Below are positions 16,850 through 24,069 of a stretch of 64,000 bases of DNA, piece after piece. The translations under genes and the position numbers were made by a program. Position 1 is the first letter of the stretch; each line of letters starts with the position of its first letter. The notes under the pieces are model-generated. The model ran no database searches. It was not told the DNA's origin and worked only from the letters and a program-made list of their open reading frames with translations. The DNA comes from CAYTIB01 sp964437725 (lineage in GTDB: Bacteria > UBA8248 > JACPRG01 > G963555815). Location: the NCBI GenBank assembly GCA_964437725.1, contig CAYTIB010000075.1:18129-82128 (forward strand), given 5' to 3'.

Positions 16850-18271
16850 TTAATCACCCGAATTTAGAGCGAATTTTATGCCTCTTTCGAGTCTGGAAAG
16901 ACTTTCAGCTTTCCCGAGTATTGCCAAGACTTCAGTTATGGGAGGGCTAACGGTTACACCTGTCATGGCGACACGAGCGGGTTGAGCTACGGTTAGAAGC
17001 TTGGTGCCTTCTTCTTGGACAATTGCCTGAAATGAATCGTTTATACTTTTTTCATTAAAGTCCTTTTGGTTTTCTAGCCGTAATCGCAGTTTTTCAAGGC
17101 GACCACCTGACTCCTTGTTCAAAAATTTCCTCGCTGCTTTTGGGTCGTATTCGAAATCTGAGCGATAAAAATATCGAATAGAACGAGTTAACTCTAGAAG
17201 AGTACGAGATCTTTCTTGCAGACTTTTTATGATCCTATGCAGGCGGACTTGGGATTTTTCATCGGGGTCAACATGTACGCCTTCTCCAACTAAAAATGGG
17301 TTCAGGTTAGGCATGATCTCTGCTGGAGTCATTTTGTTTAAATGTTGGGAATTTAACCATGTTAGTTTATCTACATCAAAAATAGCTGATGAAGTTCCTA
17401 TTGGTCCTAGGTCGAACAGTTTTATAACCTCTTTACGTGTAAAAATTTCTTGGTCTCCGTGAGACCACCCAAGCCTAACAAGGTAGTTGATCATCGCCTC
17501 GGATAAATATCCTTCGTGCTTATATGCCTGAACAGAAGTTGCTCCGTGACGTTTGCTAAGTCTTTTTTTGTCCGTCCCGAGAATCAACGGTACATGAGCA
17601 AAGTGGGGAAGGGTTTGTTCAAGACCGTGATAGATCATTGCCTGACGAGGGGTATTGGCTAGATGGTCATCACCGCGAATAACGTGAGAGATTTTCATTT
17701 CTATATCATCCACTACAACAACGAAGTTGTAGGTGGGAGTTCCGTCGCTTCGAAGGATAATCATGTCATCCAACTGGGCATTGTCAAAGACAACATCACC
17801 GCGTAACAAATCATGAATTACTGTTTGACCCTCTTCGGGAGCTGCAAATCGTAAAACAAAGGGAAGATCGGGTTCATCGGTTCTATTGCGACATTTGCGG
17901 TTGTAACGTGGAGGTCGCCCCTCGTTGCGCGCCTTCTCCCGCATTTCCTCTAGTTCTTTAGGTGAACAGTAACACCTGTAGGCTTTCCCCTCAGAAAGTA
18001 GTTTGTTTGCGGATTCTATGTGAGCCGACTGACGAGTCGATTGATAATAAGGGCCTTCATCCCAGTCAATTCCTAGCCATGTGAGACCGTCTAGTATCTG
18101 TTGAATCGATTCCTTGGTGGACCGCTCGCGATCGGTATCTTCGATACGCAAAATTAGCGACCCTTTATGGTGCCGGGCAAAGAACCAATTGAACAGGGCC
18201 GTCCGGGCTCCTCCGATGTGCAAATGGCCGGTAGGACTTGGTGCAAAACGGACACGAATTTCGTGGTTCAT
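16850..18271 (-). CDS. gltX: Glutamate--tRNA ligase
   Basis: This 473-residue class I synthetase attaches glutamate to tRNA-Glu. The HIGH-type signature is APSPTGHLHIGGARTALFNW (residues 10-29), with ILRIEDTDRERS after it. The KMSKS-type loop is DKKRLSKRHGATSV, and the C-terminal helical anticodon-binding domain is complete. The length is standard. The ATG is preceded by AAAGGAAATTTC. Downstream on the same strand lie tRNA-Gln and tRNA-Glu. In bacteria without glutaminyl-tRNA synthetase, GltX also misacylates tRNA-Gln for later amidation by GatCAB; whether that applies here depends on genes outside the window. Confidence 0.95.
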   Translation of the reverse strand: MNHEIRVRFAPSPTGHLHIGGARTALFNWFFARHHKGSLILRIEDTDRERSTKESIQQILDGLTWLGIDWDEGPYYQSTRQSAHIESANKLLSEGKAYRCYCSPKELEEMREKARNEGRPPRYNRKCRNRTDEPDLPFVLRFAAPEEGQTVIHDLLRGDVVFDNAQLDDMIILRSDGTPTYNFVVVVDDIEMKISHVIRGDDHLANTPRQAMIYHGLEQTLPHFAHVPLILGTDKKRLSKRHGATSVQAYKHEGYLSEAMINYLVRLGWSHGDQEIFTRKEVIKLFDLGPIGTSSAIFDVDKLTWLNSQHLNKMTPAEIMPNLNPFLVGEGVHVDPDEKSQVRLHRIIKSLQERSRTLLELTRSIRYFYRSDFEYDPKAARKFLNKESGGRLEKLRLRLENQKDFNEKSINDSFQAIVQEEGTKLLTVAQPARVAMTGVTVSPPITEVLAILGKAESLSRLERGIKFALNSGD

Positions 18272-18358
18272 GAAATTTCCTTTGAATATAAGTGCAAATT
18301 CAAATTCTATCTTAAACAGGGTTTATTTAAGTAAATGTATCGAATTTCGCTAATCATC

Positions 18359-19237
18359 TTAAAGTAAGAATGTTAGAACGATAGGTGTTGTTAAAAGACT
18401 CATTACGGTCGAAACCCAAACCACTGAAGCTACCATTTCAGGATTTTTGTTGAACTTCTGAGCGAAAATAAAATTAATAACTGCGGATGGCATACTAAAA
18501 CCTAATATTACAATGGCCTGAGGGACTCCTTTCATGCCGAGTAGAACAGTCACTAACCATGACAAGAAGAATCCCCCGGAAATACGTATGCTCGCGGCGG
18601 CTATTGCTTTGTTAAGTCCTTGAATTCTGACAGTCACCAACCGATACCCCAGAGTGAATAGCATGAATCCGATGCCGGCGGTTCCCAACATTTCTAAGGG
18701 GCGTTGTATTGCTAAGGGTACCTGCCATTCCATGAGTGAGACGATGATGCCAGCGATGGCAGCGTAAATCATAGGCATTCGGAGCGCTTCTGAAGCATTG
18801 TCGGCACCCCTGCTAACTATAGCAATTCCAAGCGTATAATGGATTATCACATTTGTCGTGAAGAATATTACTGCAAGTGCAAGCCCCTCTTCTCCAAAAG
18901 CAAACAAGCAAAGCGGCAAAGTCATGTTCCCGGCATTTGGAAACATGATTGGGAGGTAAAGTCCACGAAGGTCCTCTTTGAAAAATTTCAGAAAGATGGC
19001 GCTTAAAAGCCACATTCCTAGTAGTATAAAAAGTACAGCAAGAGGTATAAATCCTATCATCTCGAGTGGGAGATCTCGTTTAGATAAAGCAGAGAAAGCA
19101 AGAGCAGGGGAGGCCACGTAAATGATGATTTCTGTTAGGGTACCTAAGTCAATTTTCTTGATCCGTCCAAACAGATAGCCTAGCCCGATTAGAAAAAAGA
19201 CTGGAAAAACTATTGATAAAACCTTTATGGCTATCAT
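18359..19237 (-). CDS. AEC (auxin efflux carrier) family transporter
   Basis: This 292-residue membrane protein has about ten hydrophobic helices. The first is VLSIVFPVFFLIGLGYLFGR, the usual AEC opening; FPNAGNMTLPLCLFAFGEEGLA and GFSMPSAVINFIFAQKFN are the broken-helix motifs of the family. AEC proteins move small organic acids or export auxin-like compounds. I take the ATG at 19237, ten bases after GGAAG; the frame extends to 19306, but that addition lacks family features. It is co-directional with and upstream of gltX, and divergent from the MFS gene at 19413. Confidence 0.85.
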   Translation of the reverse strand: MIAIKVLSIVFPVFFLIGLGYLFGRIKKIDLGTLTEIIIYVASPALAFSALSKRDLPLEMIGFIPLAVLFILLGMWLLSAIFLKFFKEDLRGLYLPIMFPNAGNMTLPLCLFAFGEEGLALAVIFFTTNVIIHYTLGIAIVSRGADNASEALRMPMIYAAIAGIIVSLMEWQVPLAIQRPLEMLGTAGIGFMLFTLGYRLVTVRIQGLNKAIAAASIRISGGFFLSWLVTVLLGMKGVPQAIVILGFSMPSAVINFIFAQKFNKNPEMVASVVWVSTVMSLLTTPIVLTFLL

Positions 19238-19412
19238 GAGTATAAGCTTCCAAATAATTCTGGTGAAACATTGGAATGAAACCCCGAACATTGAACTGCA
19301 AAGCATAGGTACGCAAAATCTTACAATAAGGCTTGTTCCCAGGCAAAAGATGCAGACATTTCAGATTTGAAGTGAGGTTTCATTTGCAAATAATTGTCAG
19401 GGGTGAAAATCC

Positions 19413-20660
19413 ATGAAGCGGTTAGAGGTTCTTGGTTGGTCCTTTTACGATTTCGCTAATTCATCATATCCGACCGTCATAGTGACCGTGGCCTATAGTA
19501 TTTATTTCAAGAATGTGGTTTCGGGAGGAGGCACACATGGGGATGGGGACTTTTATTGGGGGTTAGCGATTTCTGTTTCCATGATAATTGTAGCTTCCAT
19601 GGCCCCCTTTCTTGGTTCTATAGCTGACATTTCGAATTCTAAAAAATTTTTTCTTCTGCTTTTCGCTTCTCTTTGTGTGATTTTTACCGGGCTTTTATAT
19701 TTTGTTGAAGAAGGAGAAATTTTTAAGGGAATTATGTTTTTTGTGTTGGCTAATATTGGATTCGAAGCAAGCCTTATCTTTTACAATGGGTTTATTCCAG
19801 AAATATCGGGTGCTAATAATTTTGGTAAAATTTCGGGTTATGGGTGGGCATTTGGTTATGTCGGAGGGCTCCTTTGCCTCATTTGGATAACTCCTTTGAT
19901 ACAAGGAGGTTTGGGTGAGGAAAATCTTTTGAATTTTCGATCTTCATTTCCTCGTGTGGCTGTTTTTTACACCATATTTACTATCCCTACAATTTTGTGG
20001 TTAAAGGAAAAAGATTCGAAGACGACATGCCTTTCTTGGACTAAAATAGCTTGCCATGGATGGCAACAAGTTTGTGGAACCTTCCATCAGGCACGGAATC
20101 TTAAACCCTTAGGTCGTTTTCTTATTGCTTTTTTTCTCTACAACGATGGAATTGCCACAGTAATTGCTTTTAGTGCTATATACGCTGTTAGCACATTGGG
20201 TTTTAGCGTAGCGAATGTGATTACTCTATTTATTTTAGTACAAGTATCGGCATGTCTAGGCGCATTCTTTTTTGGATTTCTAGTAGACCGATGGGGTGCA
20301 AAACCAACCCTATTATTACTTTTGGGACTTTGGTGCCTCGTTGTCCTTGCTGCCTATTTCACTTCAACCCAAGGCCAGTATTTCGCAGTCGCTGTTGTTG
20401 CGGGTATTGGATTAGGGTCGGTGCAGTCTGCCAGTAGAAGTATGATGGCACTCTTCATTCCAGAAGGGAAAAATGCGGAATTTTATGGGTTTTACGGAAT
20501 TTGCGGAAAATTCTCAGCTATCCTAGGGCCTATGACTTTCGGAACGATATCTGCAATAACCGGAAATCAACGAATTGCGATTCTTTCCGTATTAATATTT
20601 TTTCTAATTGGAATGGCACTACTCGCGACAGTGAAAATGAATCCATTAGGGGAGCGATAA
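19413..20660 (+). CDS. UMF1 (Atg22-like) MFS transporter
   Basis: This 415-residue inner-membrane protein opens with LGWSFYDFANSSYPTVIVTVAYSIYF, the hallmark of the UMF1/Atg22-like branch of the MFS. It has about twelve helices, PFLGSIADISNSKK as the loop 2-3 motif and ISGYGWAFGYVGGLLCL in helix 5. Fungal Atg22 exports amino acids from vacuoles; bacterial members are functionally unassigned. AGGGGTG precedes the ATG at eight bases. About 250 bases with no visible gene separate it from moeA. Confidence 0.85.
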   Translation: MKRLEVLGWSFYDFANSSYPTVIVTVAYSIYFKNVVSGGGTHGDGDFYWGLAISVSMIIVASMAPFLGSIADISNSKKFFLLLFASLCVIFTGLLYFVEEGEIFKGIMFFVLANIGFEASLIFYNGFIPEISGANNFGKISGYGWAFGYVGGLLCLIWITPLIQGGLGEENLLNFRSSFPRVAVFYTIFTIPTILWLKEKDSKTTCLSWTKIACHGWQQVCGTFHQARNLKPLGRFLIAFFLYNDGIATVIAFSAIYAVSTLGFSVANVITLFILVQVSACLGAFFFGFLVDRWGAKPTLLLLLGLWCLVVLAAYFTSTQGQYFAVAVVAGIGLGSVQSASRSMMALFIPEGKNAEFYGFYGICGKFSAILGPMTFGTISAITGNQRIAILSVLIFFLIGMALLATVKMNPLGER

Positions 20661-20914
20661 TATTCAACTCAATCCATTTGATTCGGATGGCCTTTTGCCG
20701 ATATGAACTACTTTTGAATTTTACTGGAATTGAAATGGAAGTCAGAATGATTTTTGACTGAAAGACATGGGTTTGTCGCGAGAAGTGTTTTCTGATGCAC
20801 ATCAAGTTCATTTAGCCATATTACAAGAAATACGGGAATTAAATAACATTTCGTTGAGCCCAATTCATTTAAATGTTAATTTCAATTTAGTCTGTAAGAT
20901 CTCGAGGGGATTTC

Positions 20915-22174
20915 ATGATTTCACAAGAGAAAGCTAAAGACGTAATTCTAGATAGTGCTTCTTTTCTGAGCACGGAAAGGGTTGAGGTTTTAGCAGGTTA
21001 TGGACGTGCAAGTTCAGAAAATATTTTTGCGGCTTTCAATCATCCTAAATGGGAAAAATCCGCGATGGACGGCTACGGTTTTCAGGCCGCCGATACAAGT
21101 AAAGCCTCTGAAAAATCCCCTATTCGCCTGAAGCTTATTAAAACACTAACTGCAGGGTCTTCTGCAATTTCTGAGATTAATTCCGGCGAGGCCGTTCGAA
21201 TTATGACTGGAGCAGTTTTGCCACCGGGAACGGATACCGTTGTTCCCTTAGAAGAAGCTAATGTTGAAAACGGTTTTGTTGAAATTGTAAATCCAATGAC
21301 AGTGGGGGAGTGTGTGAGGAAATCCGGAGATGAAGTTTGCGAGGGATCGCCTATCCTCGACCGGGGCGAAGAAATTCGTGCAACTCACATCGAGTCCTTA
21401 ACATTGATGGGAAGAACTCACCTCGAAGTGGGACGTCGTCCTCTCGTAGCAATTTTTTCTACAGGTGATGAGGTAATCGAACCCGAGGACCACCGAATTG
21501 ATGGGGGAGCTTTGGGATATGGTCAATTCTATTGCTCAATTAATTACTATATGGCTGCTTTAGTTATGGAAGCTGGTGGGGTTCCCCTGCGATTGGGAGT
21601 TGCTAAGGATACGTTAGAGGCCACGGTTGAGCGGATTCTTGCCTCAAAGAATGCTGATGCCGTAATAATAACGGGAGGAACTGGGAAGGGCGACAATGAT
21701 CTTGTCGGTCCTGCAATGAAAGATGCTGGAGTTCATGAAGTTTTCAAAAACGTTCGCATATGGCCAGGTACGTACACGGCCTTTGGTCTACTGGGTACTA
21801 GCCTAGTTTTCAATATTCCCGGTAATCCTTCTGCTGCACATATTTGCTACGAGCTATTCATTCGTCCCGCTCTCCGGAAAATGACAGGATTTAGAAGGTT
21901 AGGGCCTTTTTTCCAGAGTGTAGAGTTAGGAGGAGCTCTTCGCGTCAAGCCTCGAGAAGGCTTTCCAACCTACGTACGGGGACGGGTGATATTTGACGAT
22001 TCGAAAGGCAATTTACTCGCGATGCCTTGGAAGAGCGAAGATGTTCCAAGTTCCCGTATGAATGCTTTTCTGGTTTCCCCAGCTGGAATAGGGAAAGTCA
22101 ACGAGGGGGATGTAGTCAAGGCCCTCTTGTTCTCTCCGCCAGAGCAATTTGATTCAAGTGAATTGACGGATTGA
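20915..22174 (+). CDS. moeA: Molybdopterin molybdenumtransferase (MoeA)
   Basis: This 419-residue enzyme inserts molybdate into adenylylated molybdopterin, the last step of Moco synthesis, in the cytoplasm. Diagnostic blocks are HPKWEKSAMDGYGFQAADT (usually 'P....SAMDGYA'), RIMTGAVLPPGTDTVVPLEE, GRRPLVAIFSTGDEV, IITGGTGKGDNDLVG and VFNIPGNPSAAHICYE. The C-terminal domain IV is present. The 'STGDEL' Leu is Val here, a conservative change. It serves the molybdenum enzymes at 1-971 and 14229-16331. lgt starts about 90 bases downstream. Confidence 0.9.
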   Translation: MISQEKAKDVILDSASFLSTERVEVLAGYGRASSENIFAAFNHPKWEKSAMDGYGFQAADTSKASEKSPIRLKLIKTLTAGSSAISEINSGEAVRIMTGAVLPPGTDTVVPLEEANVENGFVEIVNPMTVGECVRKSGDEVCEGSPILDRGEEIRATHIESLTLMGRTHLEVGRRPLVAIFSTGDEVIEPEDHRIDGGALGYGQFYCSINYYMAALVMEAGGVPLRLGVAKDTLEATVERILASKNADAVIITGGTGKGDNDLVGPAMKDAGVHEVFKNVRIWPGTYTAFGLLGTSLVFNIPGNPSAAHICYELFIRPALRKMTGFRRLGPFFQSVELGGALRVKPREGFPTYVRGRVIFDDSKGNLLAMPWKSEDVPSSRMNAFLVSPAGIGKVNEGDVVKALLFSPPEQFDSSELTD

Positions 22175-22266
22175 ATTCGGTATACGGAAATTGTCTTTTT
22201 CCAAATTCCTCCAGGAAAGAGGCAAATCATTCCCTTTCTAGTTAAGGTTACGAGAGGGATCGGATA

Positions 22267-23043
22267 ATGTACCCAGTATTATTTGAATTTGGTCCAGTTG
22301 TTATTCGGTTCTATGGGCTAATGTATGTAATCGCCTTGCTGGTGGGAGTGCGGATCATAAGCAGAGAGTCTGATCGACTTACTCTAGGCTTATCAAGGGA
22401 ACAAATATCTAATTACTCAACTTGTGCTCTTATCTCTGGCATTATTGGTGCTCGAATTTATTATGTCGTTTTTAATTGGTCATATTATGCACAAAATCTC
22501 ATTGAGATACCGGCCATTTGGCATGGTGGATTAGCGATCCACGGTGGTGTGCTGGCCGGATTTCTCTTCACTTTTTGGTATGTCAAGAATCGAGAAATAT
22601 CTCTTCTGGGGCTTGGAGATGCTGTGGCCCCTGCTCTAATTTTAGGGCAGGCATTCGGACGATTTGGAAATTTCATGAATGGTGATGCACATGGTACTGC
22701 CACGTCGTTGCCATGGGGCGTTGTTTTTCCAGCAGAGAGTATTGCTGGTCAAGAGTTTCCCGGCCAACCGATTCATCCAACAATGCTATACGAATTGCTA
22801 TTGAACTTTTGCTGGTTTTGGATCCTTTGGGGGTTGAGAAAAAAACCACACAAAGATGGATTTATTGCCGGACTATATGTGTTGCTTTACTCGGTAGGGC
22901 GTTTTGTCGTGAGTTTTTTCCGGGCAGACAGTTTGATGCTGGGAAATCTCAGGGCTGCACAGGTTATTAGTTTAATTCTGGTAATCGTTGTTGGGTTTTG
23001 GATTATCAAAGGACGTTTTTGGGTGGTCAGTCAAAATAATTGA
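22267..23043 (+). CDS. lgt: Phosphatidylglycerol--prolipoprotein diacylglyceryl transferase
   Basis: This is a 258-residue, seven-span inner-membrane enzyme that attaches diacylglycerol to the lipobox Cys of prolipoproteins. It opens FEFGPVVIRFYGLMYVIALL, has the HGGLAIHGGVLAG loop, and carries the Lgt signature GRFGNFMNGDAHG (about residues 136-148) containing the essential Arg-Gly-Asn-Phe. The usual Glu after Asn-Gly is Asp. QPIHPTMLYELL and the C-terminal VSFFRADSLMLGNLRAAQ are also conserved. A likely substrate is the lipobox protein at 27957. A Shine-Dalgarno GAGAGGGAT precedes the ATG. Confidence 0.93.
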   Translation: MYPVLFEFGPVVIRFYGLMYVIALLVGVRIISRESDRLTLGLSREQISNYSTCALISGIIGARIYYVVFNWSYYAQNLIEIPAIWHGGLAIHGGVLAGFLFTFWYVKNREISLLGLGDAVAPALILGQAFGRFGNFMNGDAHGTATSLPWGVVFPAESIAGQEFPGQPIHPTMLYELLLNFCWFWILWGLRKKPHKDGFIAGLYVLLYSVGRFVVSFFRADSLMLGNLRAAQVISLILVIVVGFWIIKGRFWVVSQNN

Positions 23044-23079
23044 AATCAACAAATTCCAGTTCGAATTCAGGAGATTATT

Positions 23080-23880
23080 TTGAAACTCCAAAATAAGGTA
23101 GTCCTTGTCACTGGTGGTAGTCGAGGTGTCGGTTTGGGTATATGTACCTGTCTTGCAGAGGAGGGCGCGTCTGTTATCGTTGCTGATATCGATGCTGAAA
23201 CTTCACGCGAAACCGCTGAAGGACTGAGTCGGTATGAAGGAACCCATCTTTCGCTGATAATGGACGTACGGAAGGAATCTTCTGTCTCTAAAGGTGTGGA
23301 AAAAGCATTAGAAAAATATGGTCGAGTGGACATTCTCATTAATAATGCAGGTGTTTTGGGAGGGTTGGTTCTAGGGCTTCCGTTAACGGACTTATCAGTA
23401 GAAAACTGGGATCAGGCATATGAGGTCAATATGCGAGGCACATTTCTAGTTTGTAAAGCGCTAACACCACATATGAAGGGCAGGGGCTCGGGTAGTATAT
23501 TGAATGTGTCCTCACGTGCAGGAAGGGATGGACGAGAAACACTTCCCCATTATGGAAGCGCAAAGGCGGCTGTGATCAATTTCACAATGTCCTTGGCCAA
23601 AGAAATGGCACCATATCTAGTGACTGTTAACGCACTATGTCCCGGACTGATATGGACGCCAATGTGGGAAAAATTAGGCAAATTGTATTCGGAAAAATTC
23701 AGTGAATATAAAGGGATGACGCCTCGGCAAGTTTTCGACGAGTTTGTGAATCAACAGCCCATCAAAAGGGAGCAAACGCCGGAAGATATTGGACGCGCAG
23801 CCGTTTTCTTAATATCAGAAGATGCTAAAAATATCACCGGACAAACTATTTTAGTAGATGGTGGCTCTGTTATGTTTTAG
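23080..23880 (+). CDS. SDR family NAD(P)-dependent oxidoreductase
   Basis: This 266-residue classical short-chain dehydrogenase has the cofactor motif TGGSRGVG at residues 11-18, NNAG at 88-91, catalytic Ser144/145, and Tyr158-x3-Lys162 in HYGSAKAA. It ends with the usual AAVFLISEDAKNITGQTILVDGG. The family interconverts alcohols and carbonyls; substrate is unknown. D35-I in VADIDAE suggests preference for NAD(H), since an Asp ends strand 2. The start is TTG, six bases after AGGAG. It follows lgt by 36 bases and may share its transcript. Confidence 0.88.
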   Translation: MKLQNKVVLVTGGSRGVGLGICTCLAEEGASVIVADIDAETSRETAEGLSRYEGTHLSLIMDVRKESSVSKGVEKALEKYGRVDILINNAGVLGGLVLGLPLTDLSVENWDQAYEVNMRGTFLVCKALTPHMKGRGSGSILNVSSRAGRDGRETLPHYGSAKAAVINFTMSLAKEMAPYLVTVNALCPGLIWTPMWEKLGKLYSEKFSEYKGMTPRQVFDEFVNQQPIKREQTPEDIGRAAVFLISEDAKNITGQTILVDGGSVMF

Positions 23881-24038
23881 GTTTAATTTCAATTTGTTAG
23901 AGATATGTTATTCATGTAATATCTTCATCTAATTAATATCTTCTTATTTTGGAAACCAAGGGCAATTGACTACATAAATTTTAATTATCAGGGACAACTG
24001 GATAGTAAAGATTCAAAAAAGAGATAATTACAAAATAC

Positions 24039-24044
24039 TATAAT
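24039..24044 (+). promoter_or_regulatory. Candidate -10 element for secA
   Basis: TATAAT, preceded by TAC, lies 25 bases before the secA ATG. No good -35 hexamer is found at 16-18 bases, so the call rests on the -10 alone. Confidence 0.3.
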
Positions 24045-24069
24045 CGGCTAACTTCCTTTTGGAGATGAA

